Assembly (NCBI GenBank): GCA_014529385.2
Contig: CM043942.1
Coordinates: 501,001 to 565,000 of the forward strand
Reading direction: 5' to 3'
Origin: Adiantum capillus-veneris
Taxonomy: Eukaryota > Streptophyta > Polypodiopsida > Polypodiales > Pteridaceae
Length of the DNA: 64,000 nt
In this document: in pieces, positions 10,576-19,815 of the stretch
How the letters are laid out: each line of letters opens with the position of its first letter
Numbering within the stretch: the stretch's first letter is position 1
The notes under the pieces: model-generated
Databases searched by the model: none
What the model saw: only the letters and a program-made list of their open reading frames with translations
What the model was told of the DNA's origin: nothing
Position numbers and translations under genes: made by a program

Positions 10576-11386
10576 TGTTAAGTATGGATCCTGATTTACC
10601 CTTGTAATTTTCTGTGGTAAAAGCGCATATTTGTCAGGCCCCCATTATGAGGAGAAGCCATCATGCATGAAGGAAAATCACTCACCGGAAACCAAATTTT
10701 CACGGACAAGAATCAGGGGCAACCTTAGGGGCCTCGGGGACGGAGGCCCCCAAGACTTTTTTTTCCCCCTCGTTGGAATATTTGTTTTCGCAGGAATATT
10801 ATGGCCGGACGGCAGCCGCGCGAAAAGTGGTCGAAAAACAACCGATCGGTTGGCCAGTGGTCGGAAGTCAATGACAGGTGGCCGGTGGTCGGAAGTCAAT
10901 GGCGAGTGGCCGGTGGCAGAATTCAATGGCCTGTGGACGAATTCAAAAGTGGACTTGTCTTCTCAAGGGCGGCTATACATGGGCGGATTGGAGGGTCCGA
11001 TTTGGACTTATTCGCACAAGGGCAGCTACACATGGCTATCTCTCATAAGAGAGGGCAGCCCTTTTGGCCTATAAAAGGAGGCCATTTCTACACACATTTC
11101 ATAGTGTGAAGTTGATGCAACAAGGTGAGTGTGATGTGGTGAGAGTAAAGCAAGGCGGGAGCTCTATTAAGGGTTTAATCCCTTTGTAAACTACTTCTTC
11201 TTTTGAAGTGCTAAAGCCATTGAGTGGCTGCTTTCCCGTGGACGTAGCCCACATTGGGTGAACCACGTATATCGTGTGTACTCTCTCTCTCTCTCTCTAC
11301 TTTATAATCTCTTGTGTGTGAAATCTATCTCTCTCCATTAAGTAATCTACTCAAAAATCTATTTAGCTACGTCTTATTTCCTAACA
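10576..11386 (+). mobile_element. Solo LTR of the Cop1 family (811 bp)
   Basis: Ends TGTTA...TAACA, flanked by the perfect 5-bp duplication AAAAC (10571-10575 and 11387-11391). Removing the LTR plus one AAAAC restores the Gyp1 RT frame, which fixes both ends. TATA box TATAAAAGG at 11070-11078. U3 carries about three 28-bp tandem units with core GGCCGGTGG (starting 10852, 10880, 10908). A (CT)n run near 11281-11299 lies in U5. No internal region is present, so it is a solo LTR formed by LTR-LTR recombination. It is longer than the Cop1 LTR by extra 5' U3 sequence. Confidence 0.93.
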
Positions 11387-11391
11387 AAAAC

Positions 11392-11467
11392 ATGCTCGGT
11401 GATTAGAAGAGGGTAGTTGTCCCTAATGGTGGTTGCATTCACTTTTTTGAGATTGACACACACTCTT
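11392..11467 (-). pseudogene. Gyp1 reverse transcriptase, part 1
   Basis: The minus strand reads VCVNLKKVNATTIRDNYPLLITEHV, matching the gypsy RT block VCVDYRxLNxxTxxDxYPLPxxxxVLE. Just upstream the sequence is Gyp2 RT thumb (GHMVSENG), so two unrelated gypsy RTs abut here at about 11467. Confidence 0.8.
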
Positions 11468-12330
11468 ACCATTTTCTGACACCATGTGGCCCAATAACTT
11501 CACCCTTGGTTGTGCTAGATGACATTTCTTTGGATTTAGTTGTCCTCCACATTCATCATATCAAGCCAATACCATCTGCAGCTTCTCATGGTGTTCAGCC
11601 CTACTGCTGTAGACACAGAAGTCATCCATAAAAGCTTTAACACAACTACCAATGAATGGTGCCAATACCCAATTTTCTCTCTCTTGATAGAAAGATGGTC
11701 CACTCGACAACCCAAATGGAAATATCGTGTAGCAATAACAACCCCATGGCGTAATAAAAGTTGTCTTTGTTCGGTTTTTAAGAGAAACCTTCAATTGAAA
11801 ATAGCCTGAAAAACCATCACACACATTGTACCTCTCAATACCTGCCACTGAATCCAAGATCTGATCGATGAATGGAAGAAGATATGGGTTCTTCTTAGTG
11901 GATGCATTTAAGGGTTAAAAATCTACACAAATCCTCCACTATCTATCCTTCTATGGACTGACTACTACTCGACTAACCCATTTTGTGGTCTCCACAGGGA
12001 CTATGAACCCTGCCTTCAATAACTTGTCCATCTCTTCCCTCAACGCTTCCATCTGCTCTTGACCCATCATTCTTAGCCTTTGCCACACTGGATTAGCACC
12101 TTCTTTCAGCTCTATATGCATCTCGTCTCCTTTGAACCCTCTAATCTCTTCATATGAAGTAATGAACAAGTCAGGAAAATTGTCAGCATGTGCAAATATA
12201 TCTCCTTCTCCATAGCTGAGAGGTCTTCACTCATGATTTGCGTCATCAATTCCTGCTTCTTTGACAATTCAACCTTGGTTTTCATCAGCCCTTCAATCAC
12301 TTCATAAGGCCCTTCATTTTCATCTTCAAC
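11468..12330 (-). pseudogene. Gyp2 reverse transcriptase
   Basis: N-terminal lead-in: FITSYEEIRGFKGDEMHIELKEGANPVWQRLRMM and KLLKAGFIVPVETTKWVSRVVVSPKK. RT: PYLLPFIDQILDSVAGIERYNVCDGFSGYFQL, TTFITPWGCYCYTIFPFGLSSGPSFYQ and the catalytic KAFMDDFCVYSS (FMDD, catalytic Asp pair kept), then CGGQLNPKKCHLAQPRVKLLGHMVSENG. Stops occur near 11890-11940 (WRICVDF then stop) and after LQMVLA. It breaks off right after SENG. Confidence 0.88.
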
Positions 12331-12357
12331 CTCATTTGCAAATGCGACTAAACCAGA

Positions 12358-12689
12358 CTAATGGATTTCTTTGTCCATTAAAAGAAAAGCAACATCAACA
12401 TCCTGATCACTGCTGGTAGTACTATCACTGTCCTCATCAGTCACTATGGAATAGTCTTCATCACTAAACTCATCCTCATCTTCATAAAGCTCTTCCAATA
12501 GTTTCTTTGTGTCCATATTATATAGCTTCATGGCACCTATCTTTCCATAGAGGCTAATCGTACCACGTCTCCAATATTGAACAACTCCCACTACACGTAA
12601 CCATGGTCTACCCAGTATAATAGGATATGCTCCCAACCCCGCTGGAATCACATGAAAATCAACCACTACATTTGCATCATATGCCTCCA
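12358..12689 (-). pseudogene. Gyp2 protease second half and acidic linker
   Basis: EAYDANVVVDFHVIPAGLGAYPIILGRPWLR is the C-terminal half of a gypsy retropepsin (the ILGRPWL flap-end block). A Ser/Asp/Glu-rich linker follows (EDEDEFSDEDYSIVTDEDSDSTTSS). The frame joins 14281 across the inserted element as VVKSL, stop, VEAYDAN: same frame, with one TAA at the junction. Confidence 0.85.
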
Positions 12690-12694
12690 CTTAT

Positions 12695-12964
12695 TGTTGG
12701 GTCACAACGGCTATGGAGGATGCAAGCGGTGAGGATCCATGGCTAGAGGTGCAGCGTGCAGAGGAAGAAGAAGAACGAGATGAGAAGAGATATCTCGACA
12801 CACAAGTAAAAATGCTATTTTTAATTGATCTATAGCCTTACATATAAAGGGTAGCCTTGCCATGCATAACTTGGAGTCTAAGTGAAGTCACCTGCATGCT
12901 CCATAAAGGGAATTTCCCATAGGCTAGACACTCAAGATAACTGACCGAGGGCTTGAACCCAACA
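12695..12964 (-). repeat. TRIM-like element 3' LTR
   Basis: 270 bp, TGTTGGG...CCCAACA. On the minus strand it follows the GGGGGGGAT polypurine tract. Differs from its partner at the start (GTCACAACGG vs GTCGCAACGG), in AGATATCTCG vs AGAGATCTCG, and in CACCTGC vs CACTTGC. Confidence 0.95.
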
Positions 12965-14005
12965 ATCCCCCCCTCAAGCCCGAACTAGACAAGCAACTCA
13001 TGATACCTCGAGTTTTTGGTGTACTCGTCAACCGTGAGTTTTAGGTTTTCTCACAACCAAAGGATTTCTGGTGTATCCATAACCTGGTGCTAGATCAGTA
13101 ACCCCCCCCTTGAACAGATAGGGTGTAGGTCAAAAAGTTAGCTACCAAAAATGGAGTTTTTGGTTCACTGCCAAACCTTGGGTTTAAGGTGTACCCAGTA
13201 ACCTCACGAGAAGTGGGACAAAAAAGGACTGAGAACAAATATGTTTTGGGAGGTCTTACCACTTATGTATTTGTGGCAGTGTCTAAACCCCGTACAAATG
13301 TGTATCATGGCATGGCTGACAACAGATAATGTAAAAGAGGCTTTGACTGGAAAAACATAATTGTGTTAACAAAGAACAAAACATAACAAATCTATGTATC
13401 TGAGAAATTTTTGTACTTTTTGTTGATGTACTGAGTGCTCGAAGCAAATGGTTTGCACAAGGATTGTGCATCTCCCAACAATTGGCAACCCATGTATCTT
13501 CTCGCTTCATTTGGTTTCTTTGCCGATCTCAAGCTCTTGACGCTACCGTTTATTTTTACCTTTGTGTGTGTCACTAACAAGGGACCCTGTGGCTAGCAGC
13601 CTTTTGATATGCTCGCAAAACTGCCAAAAAATTTGACCAAAACTATGTTGCATTGCAATACAAACTGCAAAATTATAGTAGCATTTTGAAATGCATTCTC
13701 AGTGGCTCAATGATTTGCAACAGCATTTTGATATGCAAGTAAAAGAGAGACCGCCTCTACTACAATTGGATAGATAGCATCTTGATATGCTCGAAAAACT
13801 GCCTACTAGAGATGACAACGTTTTGAGAAGCAACCTACAGAGGCGTTTTGAGATGTTGTGTCTGTCGAGTTGGTTGCCGCTGCAAGCCCTGCTAGCGCCA
13901 CCAATTAGGGCAGCGTTTAAAGATGCCATGACCAGAGAAGAGCCCCGATTTTCCTGTGCCAAGATCTGCCCGCCTGAAGAGAGAACCACACGCTCTGATA
14001 CCAGT
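12965..14005 (-). other. Internal region of the TRIM-like element
   Basis: 1041 bp without a credible gag or pol ORF. Between about 13598 and 13860 a degenerate motif of the form GC-A-TTTTGATATGC recurs five or more times (13600, 13682, 13721, 13777, 13822, 13846) at irregular spacing. A segment at 13400-13580 reads on the minus strand as KSLRSAKKPNEARRYMGCQ, open for 60-75 codons; I cannot assign it. The open frame at 13699-14112 runs into the LTR and is probably fortuitous. Confidence 0.6.
13992..14003 (-). other. Primer-binding site of the TRIM-like element
   Basis: The minus strand reads TGGTATCAGAGC, a perfect match to the plant initiator-tRNA-Met primer site, two bases from the 5' LTR. 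Confidence 0.93.
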
Positions 14006-14275
14006 TGTTGGGTCGCAACGGCTATGGAGGATGCAAGCGGTGAGGATCCATGGCTAGAGGTGCAGCGTGCAGAGGAAGAAGAAGAACGAGATGAGAAGAG
14101 AGATCTCGACACACAAGTAAAAATGCTATTTTTAATTGATCTATAGCCTTACATATAAAGGGTAGCCTTGCCATGCATAACTTGGAGTCTAAGTGAAGTC
14201 ACTTGCATGCTCCATAAAGGGAATTTCCCATAGGCTAGACACTCAAGATAACTGACCGAGGGCTTGAACCCAACA
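14006..14275 (-). repeat. TRIM-like element 5' LTR
   Basis: 270 bp, TGTTGGG...CCCAACA, followed on the right by target duplication CTTAT. It is the partner of 12695-12964. Confidence 0.95.
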
Positions 14276-14280
14276 CTTAT

Positions 14281-14546
14281 AAGCTCTTTACAACACCCAA
14301 ACATTTTACTTTCTGATGGTTTTCCAATCTGATGCAAAAGCTTGACACCCCAGTCACTGTAAGACCCATCTTCTCAACACATGAGTGTGTTATGACACAT
14401 ATTTGGGCTCCACCATCCACATAACCTTGTCCCATATTTTTTCTTTTGTGCCACAAATCTACTATTGGAAAAATGTTTGGTAGCTCGTCCATTGCCAACA
14501 CCTTTACTGAACCTCTCTCTGGCTCTTTCTCCATTGGGTTAACCAT
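14281..14546 (-). pseudogene. Gyp2 protease first half
   Basis: DLWHKRKNMGQGYVDGGAQICVITHSCVEKMGLTVTG holds the retropepsin active site as D-G-G-A instead of the usual D-[ST]-G-A. The same DGGAQ-V/I-CVIT occurs in Gyp5 (53304-53492), so it is a lineage trait rather than a random lesion. The frame continues KVKCLGVVKSL up to the TRIM-like insertion at 14280. Confidence 0.85.
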
Positions 14547-14558
14547 CCTCTTCCATTA

Positions 14559-15060
14559 TCACTTTAGCTTAGGCACCATCTCTATAAGCTGCCCAAAAGT
14601 AACATCTGCCTTCCTGCTTGTTATATCCTCCTTCAAGTCATAGCTCAATTGCCCATCCCCTAGTGGAAAATCTGAAACATGAAACTTGCGACGAGCCCTT
14701 CTTTTTCTCTTGGCCTTGACATCCTCGCCTTCATGGATCTTTCCCTTCTTCTTACTAGGACCTGGGGCACTTCTTCCTTCATCGTCCTTTGTGGTCCTCT
14801 TCCCAATAGGCATCACTAATGTATCCTCCAGCTTTGATGCCTTCTCCAAGGTTACCACACTTATCACTTTTGTCTTTCCCTTTTCCTCTTGGGTTAATCC
14901 ATTGGTTCCTTCTTCTCCCTTAATTTCAATGGCATAATCATTTGACCTAGTTAGCACCTGTCTTGGAAATGGATACATGTCTCCCCCCATCCTTGGTGGC
15001 TTATCACATTCCGAGCTGATGTGTCCCAAATCTCCACCTTTATAACATGTGGGCGTCTAC
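14559..15060 (-). pseudogene. Gyp2 gag C-terminal part with altered zinc knuckle
   Basis: The minus strand reads CYKGGDLGHISSECDKPPRMGGDMYPFP. A CCHC nucleocapsid knuckle would be CYKCGDLGHISSEC, so the second Cys is Gly. A basic segment follows (KKKGKIHEGEDVKAKRKRRARRKFHVSDFPLGDGQLSYDL), then VTFGQLIEMVPKLKR leading to the protease. The KRKRRARRK cluster would suit RNA binding or nuclear import (inference). Confidence 0.8.
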
Positions 15061-15096
15061 CTCCAAACTCTACCATTGCTTTATCCAACACCATTC

Positions 15097-15850
15097 CTAA
15101 CCTCGATTATTTCCCACATTACCTAGCATGTTTAGGATGAGATTCTTCATTAAATCTACCACTTTCCTCATGTCTTGCCTTAGCCCATCATCTTGCATTG
15201 CTGTAGTTACCACTGCTCGCATAACCTGAGGAGTAACAAAAACCATTGGTTCATGATGAACCCCTGGCATGTGACCTTGCAAAGAATCCATAGGTTTAAA
15301 CTCAGACCTCTTGGGCAAAGACTCTACTCCTAGTTGACTCATTCTTCTCAGCTTCCACTCTTTGTTCCTCGCTACCTCTAGTGCATCTTCATATGTCCTA
15401 CGCTTTTTTAGCTCCACTCTCCAACGTATATTCTCCCAAAGACCAGCCAAGAACCTGTCCTTCTTCATCATGTCAGGTGGAGGTACCTGTGGTGCTAAGG
15501 TCTTGCACATCGGCTCCCATGCCAATGAAAACTTACGTATGTACGCATCTACTGGCTCACCTTCCTTTTTCACCAAACCTTGTACTTCTTGCCACACTTT
15601 GACAGAATTTGTCTTCACAAACTCCACTTCGAATCCATGCCTTAGATTGTCCCAACTTAATCTTACATGTGGATCAGCCACATGTACCTCCTCTTCAAAT
15701 GCTTTGGACCAAAGTCATGGATCACTCTTCAAACAAATCTGGACAAGACATAACATCTGTGGCGGGTCATGAATCTAGTTGCTAATGCAGGCAACCTCCA
15801 TCTTTTCCAAAAAGTCTTCCACATCTTCATCACTTCTTCCATGAAATTCC
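15097..15850 (-). pseudogene. Gyp2 gag capsid region
   Basis: Starts FHGRSDEDVEDFLEKMEVAC (15850), matching Gyp5 FHGLPNENA.MFIEKLEV. Then the retrotransposon gag block LSWDNLRHGFEVEFVKTNSVKVWQEVQGLVKKEGEPVDAYIRKFSLAWEPMCK. The last 194 codons (15681-15097) are uninterrupted. The capsid domain assembles particles in active elements. It ends LILNMLGNVGNNRG, stop, just before the zinc-knuckle frame. Confidence 0.82.
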
Positions 15851-16861
15851 AGATAAGAGAAACAGATGGCGACCCAAGTTATGATGTTTTGAGGAATCCT
15901 TTGAACACACGTGCAAGAACCCAAAACTTTTGACTGACTCAATTGCTAGAAACTTCATTGGAGCTTGTCTTTAGAAAATGACAAACACATGCACATCAAA
16001 TGAGTTTTCATAGTTAATCATCGGAATTACAACAGGCAAAGGGCATTCTCGTATCTCTTAATCTTCTTGGCCCGAACATAAAGACTATGCGCTACTGGAA
16101 AAAAATATTCTTGGACACATGAGCATTTATTTGGATTCTTTGTGTTAAATGAAAAGGAGTGAATTGAGGTCTGTTTTGATCATCCATTAAAGACAACGAT
16201 GCAGATCCCAAGAAGGCACACCTAACTTATCCTCTAATTTTACCAGAATTTCAATAGCATAACAACATAAATGGATCAAAAGACCAAAAAACCAGCCATC
16301 ACAACTTGGAAAAATTTTGGCAGAGTTTCCCCAGAAGTAGAGCAGTAAGAATCCAACATATAGACTGTATATGTATACATAACCTTCCAACAATAGAACC
16401 CGAGCATCAAGTAGGAACTAGTACATAGCCTATGGAGAGGTCAAGAAAAGGGTGCTCCAGCCACCTGTATCACCGAAAGGATCTCACATTCGAGAATCCC
16501 CGAGCTCAATAAAACCTCACGCTATCGACCCTCTCACGAAATCTTATGAAAATCCCGTATAGTTAAGTCTCAAAAATGACTATTTTGAAAACCAAGTCTC
16601 AGAAATGGCTGGGACTGCCAAATAAAACCAAGTATGGCTCCACAAAGGCGTACTATGGCAATATCCACAAGTAACGTGCAATACAAGGCAATGCACTCAA
16701 ACAGGTGCCAAATGATGCATATCCACAGTAGCTGCAAGTGACTTCCACTGTTAGTGTATTACTCTACTCCAGATACCTATACCTGTGTGAATCACCTGTA
16801 GCTGTACCTATGCTTGTAACCTGTAAGCTGTAATCCCGAAGTTGAAGGTACTCGAAGAAGA
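15851..16861 (-). other. Gyp2 5' leader
   Basis: Lies between primer site and gag. No ORF with recognisable motif; stops in all minus frames. Length (about 1 kb) is plausible for the untranslated leader of a plant gypsy element. Confidence 0.5.
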
Positions 16862-16879
16862 TCCTCAGTTGGGGCACCA
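16862..16879 (-). other. Gyp2 primer-binding site
   Basis: The minus strand reads TGGTGCCCCAACTGAGGA. It resembles the TGGCGCC-type primer sites of plant gypsy elements and parallels TGGTGCCGCCATTGAG in Gyp5, which shares gag and protease features. Confidence 0.65.
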
Positions 16880-16884
16880 AAATA

Positions 16885-18158
16885 ATGTGAGTGGGATGGA
16901 AACACACACAATGCCTCTATAATGACCCGACACACACTCTTGGGATGATACACACACACACACACATTATAGGGCACCACTCGGCTTACATAACCTGCTT
17001 AGACGAGAGAGGAAACACACAGACGGAGTGATAAGAGAGAGATTTCCCACTTGCCCACTCAACACTCACACACACACTATCAATTCAGCTCAAAGGAGGC
17101 AAATTGTTGTTCTTTAGACTCAATGAAGCTCAGTCCAACACCACTGGGGCAAATAGTTTACACAGTATTGAGAAAATTCACTAGATACAACCACAAAGTT
17201 AAGTAGAGGCTTCGCTCACCGAAGAAGATTACACCAAAAAAAGTAGAAAATCTATGAGGAATTTGAAAAAATGTACAGCACCATTGCCTCTAGAACAACC
17301 AAAAACCCCACCCTAAAATGTCACAGTGCTCAAATCCGACCTCGGATGAGCTGTTTAGGGCCCAAAAATACTCCAAAATGAGCAAAAACTAAGCTGTGAG
17401 TACTGCTCATCTTCTCCACATTTCTTTTGGTTTTTCTCTCAGGTTTTTCAGTTCCCACACTTAACTTTATTACTTGGGCAACTTTGGCCTTTTAGTTGAC
17501 CTCAAACGGACCCCGAACAGGCCAAAAAAGTGGCCTCGCAGTGCATAGTTGTCACCCTGCTGCATCCATCCGTAGACTTGCCCCTCAACTTTTCTCAATA
17601 AGGCCATAGCTTTGGTCCCGTAACCACATAAAGTAGCCCCAAAATATGGTCCTCATGATGACCTTTTGCATAATTCATCACAAAAAATAGCCCTGTTGTG
17701 TATTCACTTACCCACGTGCAAGACTTGATCACATTTGACCTCCTGATGCTACTCGATTCCATCTAACGCAACTGCTTACCTCATGGCGTTGTCCCGCAAA
17801 TAGATTCCTTGAGAAGGTTTACGCGCCGCAAACTCCTTTATTATAGAAAAACACACTATTACTCGTGATCATGAAAATCGATGCAATATGTACACCTAGC
17901 ACTACTTGTACACATGTGGGCCCCACCTAACCACCTGGCTCTGAAGAATGGGAAATAATTTATTTTATTCACCATGCATGTGTATATACATATGTGCAAT
18001 CCCTTGCTCCAAAATCCTCCTAACAACGTACGAATGCACATTGAAGATCAAAGTGAAGAAGGAGTAAAGATTGGAGTTACACATTTTGCACGTTTTTCCA
18101 AAATGGTCACGTATCATAAATTATCGATTTATTTCAACCCATTTGTAATAGTTTAATG
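16885..18158 (-). mobile_element. Candidate Gyp2 5' LTR
   Basis: Begins TGTGAGTGGG (plus) five bases beyond the primer site, so the minus-strand LTR would end CCCACTCACA. The right end is unclear; an unrelated LTR-like unit starts at 18159. No coding motif inside; pyrimidine-rich with short CA runs and a minus-strand TATA-like GTATATACA near 17990. Inferred mainly from position. Confidence 0.5.
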
Positions 18159-18900
18159 TGTTAGGGGCTCAACGGGAGTTCCAAGATGTAAAGAATATGT
18201 CAGTTAGTGTGACTAGGTAGCAGATTCGGTAAGTGGTGGAGCCCTAAAGGCCTTGGGAGCCCGGACATTGCCTATCTTTACCCTAGGTATATAAGGCAGT
18301 GTGTAAAAGAAATTAGGGTTCTCAAGCTCATTTTTTGAGAGCACTCTTTGGTGAGAGCTCTTGAGGTGTGTGGCTATGGATTCCTTGAGCTTCTCCTTGC
18401 TCATGAGACTTGATTAACTCTAATCAATGATTCATTCTCTTTCACTATGCCTCTCTCATGCTTTTTATGATTGCCTATGATGCTTAGATTAACTAGATCT
18501 TAACTAATAGTGGTTAGTCCCACTCTAATCGTGTGTGATAGCCCTCTCTTGCTTGTGTGTGCATGTAGGTTTGATTGGAGTGTGGTGCTAGATAGAGCTA
18601 TGTGTGTGTGCTTGGGATTAGTGTGTTGCATGATAGGATTAGTTTTGTGTGCGTATTGCAATCGTAGTGTGTGTGATTGGATTGATTAGAGGTTAAGACA
18701 AGTGGATGTGGAGATTGACCTTCATTGTGGCTTAGACCTCCATAGGCCGAGAAGCTCACCTCATAGAGTTAACCATTTGGATTGCCATGATTAGCTCACT
18801 AACCGTGTGAGTGTTTCCATGCCCTAGCTGGGTAGCTCATCCCTCCGGATTGATAATTTTGTTTGTCATTGGAGCTATTGAAACGATGGGACCCCCAACA
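18159..18900 (+). mobile_element. LTR-like unit (742 bp) next to Gyp3
   Basis: Starts TGTTAGGGG and ends CCCCCAACA, i.e. matching inverted terminal repeats of LTR type. TATA box TATATAAGG at 18288-18296 on the plus strand, with a repeated GTGTGTG-rich leader after it. On the right it cuts Gyp3 integrase after CQKCQV. The bases outside the two ends (TAATG and ACTTG) are not a duplication, so it is not a simple solo-LTR insertion; a deletion or ectopic recombination probably involved it. No second copy occurs in the window. Confidence 0.6.
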
Positions 18901-19141
18901 ACTTGACATTTTTGGCAATGCAAGACATAGTCTTGAACAAAGCCATGTAAAGCTGGCCAGTAAAACTGTTGTCGTATGATAGCATATGTATTTTTAATAC
19001 CTGGGTGCCCTGCACTTGGACTATCGTGACACTCATAGAGAATTTGGCACCGAATGTCCGTGTTTGTTGGTACACAAACTCCCCCCTTGTGGAGTAGATA
19101 CCCGTTATCCATGGAAAGATTCTTCTAGCTTTGCAATTCAT
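18901..19141 (-). pseudogene. Gyp3 integrase zinc-binding domain (truncated)
   Basis: NGYLLHKGGVCVPTNTDIRCQILYECHDSPSAGHPGIKNTYAIIRQQFYWPALHGFVQDYVLHCQKCQ is the gypsy HHCC domain (H...H-x4-GHxG...CxxC). The next residues belong to the LTR-like unit at 18900 and leftward, so the catalytic core is gone. Confidence 0.85.
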
Positions 19142-19815
19142 AGCTTGATAGAGGAGAACTGGGTCGGGAGTTTACTGAACCACTACCATCATTGGAGTGA
19201 GAAGGATTCCTGATTTGCACATGGCTCCACACTTTGGAGTATGTGGCGTCATGCTCACATTTCCCTTTTAGAGAATCTAAGAAATCACTTCAAAGTTTTG
19301 TGACTTTTAATCTCAGGCACTCTACGAAGAGCATCAACTACCACATTGGATCGTCCTTTACAATACCAGAGCTTCACATCATACTCCTGAAGGATCCTGC
19401 CCACCTGGCCTTTTGCCCCTTCAAATTAGTTTGTTGTGTGAACCATTTGATATTTTCATGGTCGAGGACAATCTCAAACTTAGCACCATACAAATAATGT
19501 TGTCAAGTCTTTAAGGCAAACATTAGTGCATAGAGTTCACGTTCATAGGTAGAATAATTCTGCTAAGCTGAATCAAGATTCTTTCTTTCAAATGCAATTG
19601 GCCTCCCTTCTTGTAGAAGGACTGCTCCAATAGCACGATTACTAGCATCTGTTTCCAACATAAATGGTTTCAAAGAATCGACAATAGCTAAAATTGGATC
19701 TATAGCTAAAGTGTTTTTGAGAGTATCAAAACTGTGTTGTTGAGCGACACCCCACTAAAAGGTTTTTCCTTGGCCTTTCACCTGATTGGTCATTGGCACA
19801 ACAATTTGGGCATAG
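19142..19815 (-). pseudogene. Gyp3 RNase H region
   Basis: Stop-interrupted minus-strand sequence between RT and integrase. Fragments such as LYGAKFEIVLDHENIKWFTQQTNL and ILYERELYALMFALK (KKYSTYERELxAVxxA-type) with RSNVVVDALRRVPEIKSHK (Q-N-x-xADALSR-type) mark a decayed RNase H. Confidence 0.7.

Larger units (their letters stand above)
7559..11467 (-). mobile_element. Gyp1: Ty3/gypsy pol, split by a solo LTR
   Basis: On the minus strand the order is RT (11467-11392, interrupted, 10575-10300), RNase H (10267-9400), integrase (9285-7950) and a C-terminal tail (to 7579). The RT-RNaseH-IN order is that of Ty3/gypsy. gag and protease are absent: at about 11467 the sequence switches to a different gypsy (Gyp2) in the same orientation. 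The 3' LTR is not seen; Cop1 begins at 7558. Stops and frameshifts are frequent. Confidence 0.85.
12695..14275 (-). mobile_element. Short non-autonomous LTR retrotransposon (TRIM-like, 1581 bp)
   Basis: Two 270-bp direct LTRs (12695-12964 and 14006-14275), each TGTTGGG...CCCAACA, differing at about three positions by eye, flank 1041 bp of internal DNA. The primer site (minus TGGTATCAGAGC) is at 14003-13992 and the polypurine tract at the left LTR (plus ATCCCCCCC at 12965). Perfect 5-bp target duplication CTTAT (12690-12694, 14276-14280). No gag, protease, RT or integrase is encoded, so it must move with enzymes of another LTR element. The near-identity of the LTRs makes it one of the youngest insertions in the window. 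Confidence 0.95.
11468..18158 (-). mobile_element. Gyp2: Ty3/gypsy element, 3'-truncated
   Basis: On the minus strand: candidate LTR (about 18158-16885), primer site (16879-16862), leader, gag (15850-14559), protease (14546-12358, split by a short LTR element), linker and RT (12300-11468). It ends in the RT thumb where Gyp1 begins; RNase H, integrase and 3' LTR are lost. Gag, protease and RT resemble Gyp5 at 50.5-54.8 kb closely in order and motifs (DGGAQ protease, similar acidic linker, GYFQL RT), so both belong to one lineage. Confidence 0.85.

Noticed and set aside
10576-10637. A minus-strand frame in the solo LTR reading KYALLPQKITRVNQDPY appears to continue the gypsy RT upstream of VLERVA
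   Set aside because: The perfect AAAAC duplication and the in-frame join of 10575 to 11392 show that the RT really continues at 11392; the open codons inside the LTR are chance.
10637-10640. Alternative LTR start at TGTCAGGCC
   Set aside because: No target duplication pairs with the 3' flank AAAAC at this point, whereas TGTTA at 10576 gives a perfect one and matching TGTTA/TAACA termini.
12695-14275. Cassandra-type TRIM with 5S rRNA promoter in the LTR
   Set aside because: I see no 5S rRNA A-box/C-box-like segment in the 270-bp LTRs, and the element is longer than Cassandra elements usually are.
18180-18900. Continuation of Gyp3 integrase as VVGGPIVSIAPMTNKI after CQKCQ
   Set aside because: These residues are encoded by the end of the LTR-like unit (CCCCCAACA at 18892-18900), not by integrase sequence.
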